Part shown: in pieces, positions 36,900 to 48,949 of the stretch
Layout of the letters: each line of letters opens with the position of its first letter
Position numbering within the stretch: the stretch's first letter is position 1
Origin: Ipomoea triloba
Taxonomy: Eukaryota > Streptophyta > Magnoliopsida > Solanales > Convolvulaceae
Direction of reading: 5' to 3'
Assembly (NCBI RefSeq): GCF_003576645.1
Contig: NC_044919.1
Coordinates: 23,640,165 to 23,704,164, forward strand
DNA length: 64,000 nucleotides
Notes under the pieces: generated by a model
Database searches by the model: none
What the model saw: the letters and a program-made list of their open reading frames with translations, nothing else
What the model was told of the DNA's origin: nothing
Translations under genes and position numbers: made by a program

Positions 36900-37345
36900 A
36901 ATGGGCACTTTACTCCCAACGCCCTATAAACGGGCAAATAAACGAGCACCTTACTCCTGCAGTGGGCACTATAAACCCAAAAGATCGGTCCGAGGACCAT
37001 GACGGGCACCTTACTCTCGTAGTAGGCCACATTGCTCTCACAAAGATCGGTCCGAGGACCATAAACAGGCACCTTGCTCCCGCAGTGGGAACATTGCTCC
37101 CACAAAAATCGGTCCGAGGACCATAAACGGGCACCTTACTCCCGTAGTGGGCACCTTGCTCCCACAAAGATCGGTCCGAGGACCATAAACGGGCACCTTG
37201 TTCCCGTAGTGGGCACCTTACTCCCACAAAGATCGGTCCGAGGACCATAAACGGGCACCTTGCTCCCGTAGTCGGCACCTTGCTCCCACAAAGATCGGTT
37301 CGAGGACCATAAACGGGCACCTTGCTCCCGTTGCGTTTTTTCGAC
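36900..37345 (-). repeat. Family X ~62 bp tandem array
   Basis: About seven units contain GGGCACCTTGCTCCCGTAGT, GGGCACCTTACTCCCAC and AAAGATCGGTCCGAGGACCA. Conserved flanks and periodicity match 9,650-9,950 read on the other strand. Confidence 0.9.
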
Positions 37346-38204
37346 CGCCGTCGTAGCGTTTTTTCCGACCGCTATCGTAATTGATTATACCGAGATCTGA
37401 CCTCGGGATTACAATTCGCTCGGACATCTTGCAGTCGTCGCCCGGGAAACGACACCACCACCGATGGGAAAGCAGCGCCCTGCTCTTTTCCTGATGGTCA
37501 TTCTGTTGAGCTTTTAACTGGCGCCGTAGGTTTTGGATTTCGCTTAATGAATTTGTGAACTTCAGTTCGACACCCGGACTCGCAGCGCAATATATGAGGA
37601 AACGAGTCCCGCCACAAGTCCCGACCTTCAGTTTCCGATCATAATCATGCTAGCGGTCAAATTTCTGTTTCTCAAAGTTGATCCCCGGACTATCCGGTGG
37701 ATTTCCCGGACTCGCTTTCTGTCTGATAGTGATCGTTCAAGCACCAGCAGGGCATCAAAACCTTTATTCAAATGAATGGTGGAGTTAACTTGCACTGGGG
37801 GGCATGATAGGTGACTTAGGAACTTGGGACACCAACGATCCACCGGAGACTGACCGGGAAGCCTGCTGGCTTAGGTTTTTGCTCGGCGACGCTGGGTAGT
37901 GGCTTAAAGACGAATTTTGCACCACAGATTCTTTCGGTTCTTCTCACACATGAAAAATTGCATGCTCAGGCTTACGACCGACCAATGATTCCGAACAGAC
38001 AGGTTGCTGACATGCTGATCGGGAAACTCGATGATCAAGAGAAAGTGAATAATGCAGCCATGGTCAGAATGTAGCCCTCACAATCTTATTGAATTAAGAG
38101 GAATCCTTTTTGACATGCAAATTACTGTCCATTTCTACAAGACTTCTGGCAATCAGTGCTACACGCCTAGAGGTTCGAAGAATCTGCTCGGAATGTAGCT
38201 TAAG
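37346..38204. other. Family X interior without genes
   Basis: Unique-looking DNA between the tandem array and the nested gypsy insertion. Short frames are not conserved in the other family members and match nothing I recognise. Confidence 0.5.
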
Positions 38205-40116
38205 AAATATGATGGACAATTTTAAATAGTCCTCGCAAGTGGGAAAAGGCAAAAATATCTTTCAAAAATTGCAAAACAACTTTACTGTCATTTGTTCTGG
38301 TAGCCACAGCTTCAACCCATTTCGACACATAATCAACAGCCACAAGAATGTACTTATAACCAAAGGAAGTGGGAAAAGGCCCCATGAAATCAATTCCCCA
38401 AACATCAAACAAATCAACAACCAAAATATTTGAAAGGGGCATTTCATGGCGCTTACTTATATTACCTGTCCTCTGGCATCTATCACACTTAGCACAAAAT
38501 TCAAATGCATCCTTGAACAAAGTGGGCCAATAAAAACCAGACTGCAAAACCTTCAATGCAGTTTTCTTCCCACTAAAATGTCCTCCGCAGTTTAGAGTGT
38601 GACTGTGATTCAAAATATTTTGATGCTCAAACTTAGGTATGCACCTTCTAATTATTTGATCAGGACAGATTTTAAACAAATAAGGCTCATCCCAAAAGAA
38701 ATGTTTTATTTTAGAAAGAAAATGTTTTTTTCCTTGCGAATTTAAGTCTGGGTGAAATTGACCCGAGACTAAATAATTCACAATGTCTGCATACCAAGGT
38801 TCTTTATTCTGTAACGAAAGTAACTGTTCATCAGGGAACCTGTCATTTATAGGAATATCAGATGTAGGACAATTATTAGCTGCATCAGGCAAACGAGACA
38901 AATGATCAGCGACCACATTCTCACATCCTTTCTTATCCCTGATAGTCAAATCAAACTCTTGGAGCAATAAAATCCATCTTATTAGTCTAGGCTTAGCATC
39001 TTTTTTAGCCAACAAAAATTTTAGAGCAGAATGATCAGAATAAACAATCACTTTAGAACCAATCAAGTAAGAACGAAATTTTTCTAATGCAAAGACTACA
39101 GCTAACAACTCCTTTTCAGTAGTTGTATAGTTAACCTGAGCATTATCCAAAGTTTTACTTGCATAATGAATCACATAAGGCAGTTTATTAATTTTCTGTC
39201 CTAAAACAGCACCTATGGCATAATCAGATGCATCACACATTATTTCAAAAGGATGCTCCCAATTAGGTGCAGCAAGAATGGGAGCAGAAGTTAATTTTTC
39301 TTTCAAAAAGTTGAAAGCAGACAAACATTCATCATCAAACTTGAAGACAACATCTTTTGCTAACAGGTTACACATAGGCCTACAAATTTTTGAAAAGTCT
39401 TTAATGAAGCGCCTGTAAAAACCTGCATGACCAAGAAAACTTCGCACTTCTTTCACAGATGTAGGGGGAGGTAGTTTAGAAATAACTTCAATTTTGGCCC
39501 TGTCAACCTCTATGCCCCTGTCAGAAATGATATGGCCCAAAACAATGCCTTCATTAACCATGAAATTACTTTTCTCCCAACTCAAAGTTAAGTTCATTTT
39601 AACACACCTTTCAAGAACAGAAGATAAATGAGAAAGACAGTCATCAAAAGAGTCACCAAATAGAGAAAAATCATCCATAAACACTTCAACATATCTTTCA
39701 ATCATATCAGAAAATATCGACATCATACACCTTTGAAAAGTCGCAGGTGCATTACATAACCCAAATGACATCCTGCGATAAGCAAATGTGCCAAACGGGC
39801 ATGTAAATGTCGTCTTTTCTTGATCTTCAGGTGCAATAGGAATTTGAAAATAACCTTGAAAGCCATCTAAAAAACAGTAATAAGCATGCCCAGCTAATCT
39901 TTCTAACATTTGGACAATAAAGGGCAAAGGAAAATGATCTTTTTTAGTGGCAGCATTCAATTTTCTGTAATCTATGCACATACGCCACCCAGTATTAATA
40001 TTGAAGCCAAAATTGTTACGCCAAAGAGGAATCACACGCCAGAGTTCGTCGCCACTGCACCCAGCCGTACGAATTGGAATTTCTGCCGCCAACGGAGAGT
40101 CTCTGCTCACTGCCAC
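38200..40116 (-). pseudogene. Gypsy RT - RNase H - partial integrase, 638-codon open frame
   Basis: Residues ~43-220 are reverse transcriptase ([42 protein letters not shown], catalytic FMDD at 146-149). RNase H follows ([60 protein letters not shown]). An integrase zinc-binding segment comes next ([17 protein letters not shown] ... [11 protein letters not shown]), then the start of the catalytic core ([10 protein letters not shown]). The protein then runs out of frame logic: the final residues ([11 protein letters not shown]) are translated from the 31 bp LTR remnant. Protease and the segment before RT are missing, replaced at the N-terminus by sequence from an LTR-like block. It is open but cannot be a complete polyprotein. 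Confidence 0.9.
38205..38209. repeat. TSD AAATA of nested gypsy, left
   Basis: AAATA precedes 38,210 and recurs at 43,632-43,636. Confidence 0.85.
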
Positions 40117-40298
40117 CGGAATTAGTCCGGGACAAAATTGATGATTTCTTCTTTCAGAATCACCCTCTTTTTATACTGTTTGAGTCCAACCGCTTCTCCT
40201 CATCTTTCTTGTCCCATTCAGCCACAAACACCCTAGAGCCAAGGAGAAGTCATAGAAAACTTCTTTCGTCCCTTTCTTTCTCGTTCGGTTTCTACCGT

Positions 40299-40351
<53 letters not shown>

Positions 40352-40370
40352 CTGAAATCAATACTTTATT
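40030..40370 (-). repeat. LTR-like block and (ATT)n tract between gag and RT
   Basis: On the minus strand a TATA-like AGTATAAAAAGAGGG is followed by GGTGGCAGTGAGC-type sequence. The layout resembles the promoter part of this element's own LTR (43,160: CATTATAAAAGGAGGATCC, then GGTGGTTGTGAGC). An AAT trinucleotide run of about 48 bp (40,302-40,350) marks one edge. Interpreted as a fragment of a related LTR captured between gag and pol; the evidence is positional and partial. Confidence 0.45.
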
Positions 40371-40541
40371 CAGCTGACAATTTTTATAACAAAATTAATT
40401 TAATAACAAAACAACCCCAAAATTAAACAATATCACTAAAGCAAAATATAACAATAATAAATAAAAATAAACATGAAATTAATTAACTATTACAAAATAA
40501 CTATAAAAAGATTATTAAAATAACAATAGAAATATTGTTTA

Positions 40542-41714
40542 TCAAATTTCCCCACACTTATTTTCAACATTGTCCTCAATGTTGTGAGATGAAAGAAAGA
40601 AAGATAAAGGGAGTCCTCCCTGATTCATGTTTTCTATTGTGGAGTTCTCAACTGGCTCTGTAGATTTGAAATGAAAAGAACTTGTTTTCTTATCAACGCC
40701 ATTCAAAAGATTCTCCTTTTGGAGTTTATCAAACTCCAACTTATTTTTCTGTGCAGAATCCCACCCCTTGATTGCAAAACAATGGTTAGCTTTATTTGGC
40801 AAGTTCATAGGTTTCAAATTAGAAAACTCAACAGTTTTATCAACCAGAGTCACGGTTGGCTTGTCATTTTGAACATCAAAAGGGATTAGGGGCACAAAAG
40901 GCTTGGGAGGCACATAAGGATTATCAAATTTTTGCAATTGAGCCTTATCCTTATCAAAAATAATAACATCAACATCATTATTCACTTTTTCAGACATCTC
41001 AATTTGTTTAGGAATGATATTTTCTTTTAAATTATTTTCAACAATTTGTTCACTTCTTAAAACAGTCATAGCATCTTCAGGTTCACTAGGCAACTTACCT
41101 GGCAAATGACTTTGCAAAGATTTAGCATTTTGATCTACTTGTACTTCCAATTTTCTCAAAGAAGTTTCACGTTGTTGGGACTGTTGTTCATTTTCTTCTT
41201 GTTGCCTCTAGATCCATTGCTCATTAGCTTCTTGCTGCCTCTGGAACCATTGCTCATTAGCTTCTTGCTGCCTCTTACAAGTCTGTATAAAAGTATTCAA
41301 GGATTCTTCTAAAGATGGTGTTTGTGATTGAGGTGGAGGTGATTGAAAATCATCTTGAGTATTATCCCAATAAAAATTAGGATGACTTGGTTGAAAATCA
41401 TTTTGATCATAATCCCAATAAAAATTAGGATCATTTTCCAAACCCGGAATATAAGAATTATAACACAGGTTGTCGTCCCAAGAAAAATTTGAATAATTGT
41501 CCCAACCCGAATTATAAGAATTATAAAACGGATCACACACAGGCATTTGATTAAAGGCATTCATGGAATTAGCCTGTCCAAAATCACAATCATTTCTACA
41601 AGTTACGAATGAATTATTTTGATTCAAACCTAACAGAGAACACATAGTGTTCACATGTTTTGCTAACTCAGACACTTGAAACGCTAAACCCATATTGGGA
41701 TTAAATTCATCCAT
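40542..41714 (-). pseudogene. Athila/Tat-like Gag C-terminal-type protein, one internal TAG
   Basis: This is a 390-codon frame broken by a single TAG at about 41,208, in a repeat where sister units have CAG (RQQEANEQW units, three copies at 41,200-41,290). N-terminal part: GLAFQVSELAKHVNTMCSLL and Asp/Tyr/Asn-rich repeats (NFYWDYDQNDFQPSHP). C-terminal part: LRKLEVQVDQNAKSLQSHLP and GKLPSEPEDAMTVLRS, matching the LExQ(V)GQIA...GxLPSxTE...LRSG motif that ends Athila/Tat Gag. The capsid domain itself is not present. The frame ends NIEDNVENKCGEI. Confidence 0.65.
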
Positions 41715-41956
41715 GATTTTTCAAAAAGCAAAAAAAAATTTTGTTTTTCTAAAGCAAAAAAAATTGAATTGAAAAATAAGAGGAAAAAATATTAGCAACA
41801 ATAGTAAAGAGAATAAAAAAAATCAAGCAATTATTGAGAAACGAGAAAAAAAAGAATAGGAAAAACAAAAAAAAAATATAAAGCAATTTCTTTTTTTTTG
41901 GATTAAATACTAAAAAATTATTTAAAGAAAGAAATTAAATTGCACAATAAACAATT

Positions 41957-41973
41957 CCCCGGCAACGGCGCCA
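41957..41973 (-). promoter_or_regulatory. Primer binding site, tRNA-Asp type
   Basis: The minus strand reads TGGCGCCGTTGCCGGGG, the full complement of the 3' end of plant tRNA-Asp as used by Athila-type elements, five bases inside the 5' LTR end. Confidence 0.88.
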
Positions 41974-41978
41974 AAAAT

Positions 41979-43631
41979 TGATGGACAATTTTAAATAGTC
42001 CTCGCAAGTGCACCAGTCGATTGTAGTGATAGTGTGCAAAGGCAAGAGTCGAACCCACAGGGAATTGATACAATGCAATTTAGACAATGCAATTTAATGA
42101 CTTGAAAAATAAAATAACGAACTTACAATTCAAAATGCTCGAAACAAATATCAAAGATGAGAATAAACTCAAATGTAAAATAATTGAATCAAATCTTAGG
42201 AAAGTAAACAAATAAACAGAACCAGAATATCGAATAACAATCAAGCTGGAAAAACCTAGGAACATGAATCAACTACCATAACTAGTTTTTGCAGATTAGT
42301 TCAACTTGCCAATCAAATAAGGGTTCGTTCTAACTATTATCTGACTAATCCGTATGGCGTCCAGATTCAGTCACGTATTCTAATGGTTCATACGCTTAAG
42401 ACGTTTATTTAAACCATAAGAACCCATTAAGCCAGGAAGAACTTACGGAATACCCGATTTATGAACCAAATAAACAATTTAATAAGACAACTAAATTATT
42501 TATCTTCTTATCTTACAGAGCATTAAATTACTAAGCATTGGTGCGTACTTAATAATTCTCTCAAACAGACTAATAAAAGCTAAACTGGCCAAATTCAACT
42601 TAATTAATCGTAACCCAAATTATAAGATAAAACTTAGTTAATTGGCAAGATTAAACATAAACTAATACATAGATGTTATGGCAATATCATCGTATTCCTA
42701 GATTAACAAATTTAACAAATCATTCTTTTAATCAATAATTAAGTAAAGCAACAGTAATAAAGCTTAACAATTAGTACCAGAATCTAGATTTCTCAAAGCA
42801 ATCTCCCCTCACGCACAACTTGAAAATTAAAGAATTAATTAATATTTGCAATGAATGGAAGGAAAAAGAGAGAACCAGGGAACAATCTGCTGCAAAATAA
42901 ATTAGCTGCTGGACCGATCTTCGTGAGAAAGTCGATGCCGCCGGAGTTGATTGCAGATTTGTGTTGTTGTGCTGGAAAATTGACGCCGCACAGATATTAA
43001 TACTGCTGTCGGAATTAATTCGTAGAAGCTGCTACTGCCCCGCTGACCAGATCGCACCTCCGCCGAATGGAGTATTCACCCGCTCACAACCACCGAAATT
43101 GGACCGGAGTGTAAAAGTGATTCCCTGGTGGACGGATTGGATCCTCCTTTTATAATGTTCAAGCTCAACACTTTCTCCGCTTACACAGACGCAATTCATG
43201 GCCTCAATTTGCAGAGGGACGAGAACCGCGGATCGCCATCGAAGACTATTTCTTTCAACGCTTGCTGTACACTTGTTCGTTCAGGGGGTTTCTGTTCGTT
43301 GAGCGGATCCGATGCCAAGCCGAGAAATTCTGCGCCTCTGTTCTTTGTTTGTCGCAGCTGACTAGAGGACCATATCCGTATGTTCATTGCAAAAGGATGA
43401 ATTCTTTATTTACTTAAATTACAAAAGTAAATAAAAGTCCAAATAAAACTAGTCTACTTATTAATACTAACCTAACACAAACTACATTATTATTATATTA
43501 ATTTATTTATAATTATTAGATAAATATAAAGCAAACACAAATGAGATAATAAATAAGAATAAGCAAGAAAAATATACTAAAAATTATTAAATAAAAAATA
43601 ATAAAATAAAGTGTACAAAATGCGCTTATCA
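41979..43631 (-). repeat. 5' LTR of nested gypsy element, 1,653 bp
   Basis: On the minus strand it starts TGATAAGCGCATTTTGTACA and ends ATTTAAAATTGTCCATCA. A TATA-like CATTATAAAAGGAGG is at about 43,160. No coding sequence. Confidence 0.88.
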
Positions 43632-43636
43632 AAATA

Positions 43637-45510
43637 CTTGATCATAGACCATCTTTTGGTGTTGGATAGAACTCCAAGTGATAGACCGATAAAATGGTTA
43701 GTTGCAACCGATCTCTATCAGTTGATTTCTAGTTACTTGCAGCCGTTCACGGCACACTTTCAAAGCTAACTTAGGGGACTAGGCTGTGACTGGTGTGACC
43801 GGAACTGTGCTCCCTGCACGGGAGCTCGGCGACTGTTAGGAGTTATTGCTCAGAGATATGTTCTCCATTTCTTCATGGTTGCTCTAAGTGCTGAGATCAT
43901 CTATGTTTGATAAAGGGACGAGGTGTCCGGACTATAGTCGAAGATCGGAACTAAACTAGGGAAACCTGGCAGCAAATGGATGCACGCAATTTTTCCTTGT
44001 TCAGACCACAACCCACAGCTGGAAATGGTTACCATAGCCGGTCCGATCATGTAATAGTGTTTACTCCTATTTTCAGCAACTTCCGGTCTAGAGGTTTATC
44101 AGCTTTTTACGAACTTGCTCGATGCTGTTGCGTAGGCAATAGCTGTTAGAGTTCTCTGGAGCCTGAGAGGGAATGCGAATGCTCATTGAGTGGAATGATA
44201 TTGCCGAGCACAAGATATGCATGGTAATTTGACTTCACAATGGTGTTTGGTGAATCGATGACATGCACACTGATCAAGGGTTCGGTGACCGTACTATCTA
44301 AGCGGGAAATTTAATGGTGGTCGAGGAGTTCAAGTGCATTCATCTTTTTGTACACGCCTCCATGAATACAAGCTGATGCAGATCAATGAAATGGCGAGCA
44401 ACATAGCCGATCAATGCCACGTGATCAGTGGTGTTATAATGGTCGGAGACTGCCCGTCCGAGCAAAAATCGAAGGAGCTTTTAGTCGCTTAGCCATATTC
44501 AGGTTCGTCTATGGTCTTGTGGTATGAACAACTAGATCGAGTCATCCTCCTGTCATGCATACTTCCTTTTCTATTTTACTTTGCTTTTTTAGTTTCTCTT
44601 TCCTTCCACTGCCTTGGTTATCACAATCCAGCGCCATTATTCACCAACCAGCTTGCATGCAACTATTTAATTTCCATTTTCCTTGCATTTATATTCCACC
44701 GCTACCTTCAACGAATTAGATTGCATGCATCATCCACCTTTTGCCTCTTCCCAATTCTGAAATGCGGAAGTGATCTTCAGGCTCCTGTGCCGGCGAAGAT
44801 GTCCATCAACAGCAAATAACTGTCGTGCCCTCAACGCCTCTCCTGGCCGGTTGGACTCACGTGCTGCCACAAAAGCGTCTGATGGCATTTTGGGACTAAA
44901 TATGGTGGTCATCGACGAGAGAGAGAGAGAGAGGCTGTTGGTTCACCATGCAAATCTTATAATTTGGAGCGGCGAGGTGAGGCACTCGAAACTCGAGCGA
45001 CGCGAATTTCCTAACGAGTCCCAGCCTTCACCTGTCCAAGAAAAGCCTTCTGCAATGGGGTCGGGGAAATTTGCTCATTCTGGAGTTGTTGAACTCCGTC
45101 GTACTCCCGTTGTTGCATACTGGACCACCTCTACTTGCATACTGACTGAGCGAAGAGTCGAGGACCCCATTGAAACTGGGAGCTCAAAACTGTAGCGTCG
45201 TTGTCGAGATCGGATGAGCACTTGCTGGTCGGAAAAGTGTTTCTTGGTGGTGTGAATGGGCATGCAATTGCAAAGATGAGTGCGTTCTGGGAATTTTTGC
45301 AAAAATTTCTTGAATTCTTTTTCGATTTTTTTGCTCACAACCCTATACTGATAAGAGTGCCAAAGTTGCGCCAACTGTGACCTCATCCAGGCAACCTATT
45401 AGCATATGGAATCTCAAGAACAGCATGTAAAAACCCCAGCACCATATCCACCACCGGACTGAACGGATGGGGAAAGTTGAGATTTGAAGGAGAACCGCCT
45501 TTTTTCCGGT
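43637..45510. other. Family X interior, 5' side, no genes
   Basis: It resumes family X sequence after the nested element. 44,600-44,730 corresponds to 9,500-9,600 of copy A in reverse (GATTGCATGCA...). A GA run lies at 44,917-44,933. No frame with recognisable domains. Confidence 0.55.
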
Positions 45511-45527
45511 CCATACAGACGGCGCCA
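45511..45527 (-). promoter_or_regulatory. Primer binding site of large family X member
   Basis: The minus strand gives TGGCGCCGTCTGTATGG two bases from the LTR end. The first 14 bases match the PBS of copy A. Confidence 0.75.
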
Positions 45528-45529
45528 TT

Positions 45530-45825
45530 TAATAGAACTAAATTGTTCTCTATGCTTTGTAGGTATAACAGTATATGTAAAGTGTAAAGATGATGAGAGG
45601 ACTTGACCCAAAAGAAGCATTTTTATTCATTGTTCTTCCATAACTCTAGAGATAAGGGAGAGCATTACTTCAAGGGTGCTGTTTTTCTAGAGAGAGAGCC
45701 AAGAGAGGCAAAAGTCCCTAACTTGAAGGGTTAGGACCCTTTATATAGGCCCCTAATCACGTACCCAATACTGTATAAATATCCAAAATATGTATAGCGG
45801 TAATTCCGGGGTATATTCCCTATCA
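45530..45825 (-). repeat. 5' LTR of large family X member
   Basis: 296 bp, paired with 35,615-35,911. Its inner end has TAATAG for the expected TGATAG. Outer flank TTCTC. Confidence 0.9.
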
Positions 45826-45830
45826 TTCTC

Positions 45831-46430
45831 CAAATTTCACAGCCCTCATTCTCTTCTTTCGCATTCTTCCCCCTACTATATACACTATCCAGATTCTCGG
45901 AGCATACAAGACTTTCAACGGAGTCCTATACTCCTATCCCTCAGATTTGTCTAAGTTTTAGTTTATAATGTGTAAGAGGCGGTGTTTAGGAAACACACCA
46001 ACTTCATGGGTATTAAGATTTACCAGTTTGAGAAATCAATGGTTGTGTCCTCTGTTGGTTTCGGTATTGCCAGGCATGGTTGAAAGGCGTAGGTGGACGA
46101 TTCTCTTCTCCGGCTGCTCTGCCTCCGTTTTTGGCGTTGCTGGCTTTTATGAAATATGTAACAATATACTGTAGCTAATTTGTATTATTTGCACATACAT
46201 ACAATTGCACTAAAATTAATTGAGTGATTCAATGAATGTGCAAGTTGCGGAAAATTTGCATTGAGATATGTGTATTCAACTATAAAATTCTATACGTTAT
46301 GAATTTAAATTCCATAACACAATACACATAAATGATATTTCTTAGACTTATGATTATGTGTATTATATTAAGAGTTTATGTGCATTCTATTATACAATTC
46401 TATACATTATTCATGATGATAAATGGTTTT
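45831..46430. other. Region left of the Ulp1-like gene, no gene recognised
   Basis: Probably the interior or left end of the decayed MULE. It contains recurrent TGTGTATT and TATAC(A/G)TTATGAATTT words that recur to 48.9 kb and, inverted, at 54.0-54.3 kb. No inverted terminus could be fixed. Confidence 0.45.
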
Positions 46431-46433
46431 CTT

Positions 46434-48070
46434 ATTTATGAGTCTGATGATGAGGTAGAAGATGTCTGGAAGAGGAAAAGACCACAAAAAAAGTTCAAAC
46501 AACTACCGTTGAACTTACAATCACCACACTTGACAAAGAACTATTCTAAGCTCAAAAATGTTTCTAGGCAGAAGATAATCTCTTACTACGCATTCGTGAA
46601 AGATAGTGATAAATACCTAGAATTGTATTTAATTCTTCTAAATCTTCTAAGTTCACATGCTTCATTGATTACACATAGAAATGTTATTTCTTAGACTTAT
46701 GATTATGTGTATGATGTTAAGAGTTTATGTGTATTCAACTATATAATTTTGTACATTATGAATTTCATTCCATACCTCAGCAAGCAGAAAAGATATTACT
46801 TAAGACTTATAATAATTATCTGTATTGTATTATGTTATGAATTTATGTGTATTCAACTATATAATTTTGTACATTATGAGTTTATTTTTTGCAGTGAAAT
46901 GTTGTTTTCGGCAAATGATTTGTTTCCCACAAGGGAAGATTTTGGGACATTGACAGCAAAGCACATGTGTTTACCAACATTCTGCAAATTTGGTCCAGAA
47001 GAATGAATATGGTTGATATGAAAAGAGCAATTGATCAACCAAAGAGAGTCTTTTTCTCGAAGGTTGCTTATGTAAGTAAACATGTTAATCTAAGCTTTAA
47101 AAAAAACTTTTTGAAATGTTTACAACAACGCACATTATATAACAAACAACAACTTCTTTACAGATGAAACTAGAATCAACAGTGGACTGGATGAAGACTA
47201 GAGCCACTACTTCAAATGTAAATGTGACAAAATTCTATGATAACCTTGATTTCCGATTGAATGCAATTTCTATTGATATAAGTGATGCAAAGCTTGTAAG
47301 TATAAAATCTTTGTAGCCTAAGTATGTAAATTCTATACATTATTAATTTGAATTCTGTACATAATACAATGTGTTATATTTTTGTGATTATTCATAACAA
47401 ATTTTCATCAATATCTTGCGTCATGACCATTACTTCCTGATGTGCTTCAACTTCTTGAATTCAAAAATTCAAGTCATTGACAACAAATAATTGCATGAAG
47501 GATTATCAAACGTAGACAAATATCAGGATTGTCCAAAAAATTAGTAAGATATGCTTTTACTAATATTTTGTATCTACATCCTTAAAATTTAATATTTATA
47601 GTTCTCAAATTAATTAAACACTACTATAACTATATTCTACAGTTGACTGCATTCACTAAGTACTTCCAACTTAAGAAAAAATCGCCTTGCTAGAAGGATG
47701 AGAAATATGCAAGTGGAATATATGGATATGCCATGGAAAGTCGAAGACAACGTAGTAGATTGTGGCATATACTGCATGAGACATATGGAAACTTACAAGA
47801 GGACAGCAGTAGAGCATTGGAATCCTAGATTCACATGAGGTCTGGAAGATGTAAGTACACAAGTATTCAACTTTGTTTCATATTATTTTATCTCTCATTT
47901 CTAATTACTTTTCCATTATCTTGTTTGTAGAATGAATTCATTGCATCGCTAAGAGCAAAATATGCAGCAAATATCATTATGTGCCCAATGAATAAAAAAT
48001 TGGTAGAAGTTATGAAAACTGCAAAGGACAAGTATAAAAGGCAAAATAAATCTTTTTCTTATGTATGAGA
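46434..48070 (+). pseudogene. Ulp1/C48-type cysteine protease, transposon-borne, broken
   Basis: Exon-like pieces on the plus strand: a basic segment (EVEDVWKRKRPQKKFKQLPL, 46,440-46,640); EMLFSANDLFPTREDFGTLT and DQPKRVFFSKVAY (46,895-47,070); an exon 47,164-47,295 ending SIDISDAKL; a catalytic His region (HDHYFLMCFNFLNSKIQVID, ~47,420-47,500); a catalytic Cys region (DNVVDCGIYCMRHMETYKRT, 47,740-47,810); and a tail to a stop near 48,068. Order and spacing match Ulp1 peptidases carried by plant MULEs. Frameshifts and stops (47,005, 47,490, 47,836) make it non-functional. It converges with the FAR1-type transposase on the minus strand, as in Ulp1-carrying MULEs. Confidence 0.72.
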
Positions 48071-48409
48071 TTTGGACTAGTAAACTTCAAATGTTTGTGG
48101 TGGTTAGGTTTTTTGGTGATCAATGATGTAATAGACATGTTCTGTGGTAAATACTTTGTCTTGTATTGTAAAGTATTTGATTGATAATGCAAAATCATTT
48201 TATCTCATGTTATATTATATGGTGCTATATAAATTAAATTTATGTACATTATGGCTATTACTTCTGTGCATTGTGTAATGAGATTCTATACATGCTGAGT
48301 ACAAAATATGTACCCTATGCATGATGGATAAGATAAACATACCAAATGGTTTTTCGTATCTAAGCACGTTAGGTATGCTATGAATGTTTATATGTATCAT
48401 GAAGACAAA

Positions 48410-48910
48410 TTATGTATATTACATGTGATAATTCTGTACATATTGCAGGTTGATAATTAAATGTTTAGACTTTCAATTTCTGTACATTATGAGTTATAAT
48501 TCTGTGTATTATGAAGTCAAATTCTGTGTATTACATGTTATAATTCAATACATAGTGCAGGTTATTAATTAACCAAAAATGGTTTCTATCCCTAGACATG
48601 TTATGGACTGAAATATATTTTTCTATATATTGTGAAGTCAAATTCTGTATATTACATGTTATAATTCTGTACATAGTGCATGTTGATAATTAACCCAAAT
48701 GGTTTCTATCTCTAGATATGTTATGGATTGAAATGTATGTTTTTGTGTATTACGAAGTAAATTGTGTGTATTACATGTTATATTTCTTTACATAGTGCAG
48801 GATAATAATAAAGTCAAATGGTTTCTATCGATGGGCATGTTATGTATGATGATAAATAATTTTGTGTATCATGAAGTAACATTTTGTGTATTACTGTGAT
48901 AATTTTGTGT
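48410..48910 (+). repeat. ~118 bp tandem repeat, about four copies
   Basis: Units run ATTACATGTTATAATTCTGT, ACATAGTGCAGGTTGATAAT and AATGGTTTCTATC, starting near 48,418, 48,528, 48,650 and 48,770. Degenerate relatives lie at 52,300-52,490, on the other side of the Pack-MULE and transposase remains. Confidence 0.8.
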
Positions 48911-48940
48911 CTAATATAGACAAATGTATGGCCTTTTAAT

Positions 48941-48949
48941 TTTAAAAAC
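48941..48949. repeat. 9 bp TSD TTTAAAAAC, left
   Basis: Exact match to 50,343-50,351. Confidence 0.92.

Larger units (their letters stand above)
38210..43631 (-). mobile_element. Internally deleted Athila/Tat-like Ty3/gypsy element
   Basis: Minus strand: 5' LTR 43,631-41,979, PBS 41,973-41,957, gag-like frame 41,714-40,542, pol frame 40,116-38,200. The 3' LTR is reduced to its last 31 bp (38,210-38,240), fused directly to integrase coding sequence. AAATA duplications flank the whole. The conserved [13 protein letters not shown] integrase box and tRNA-Asp type PBS point to the Athila/Tat lineage. Confidence 0.88.
35615..45825 (-). mobile_element. Family X LTR retrotransposon, large minus-strand member, hosting a nested gypsy element
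   Basis: On the minus strand the 5' LTR is 45,530-45,825 and the 3' LTR 35,615-35,911, with TTCTC duplicated on both sides. The PBS (TGGCGCCGTCTGTATGG on the minus strand) lies at 45,511-45,527 and the PPT (CTGGGGGCTACT) at 35,912-35,923. Without the nested 5.4 kb gypsy the element is about 4.8 kb. No gag or pol of its own is visible. Internal arrays match those in the 8,323 element, which defines the family. Confidence 0.9.

Noticed and set aside
44770..45195. 141-residue plus-strand frame
   Set aside because: It lies inside the non-coding interior of the family X element in the wrong orientation, with no recognisable domain.
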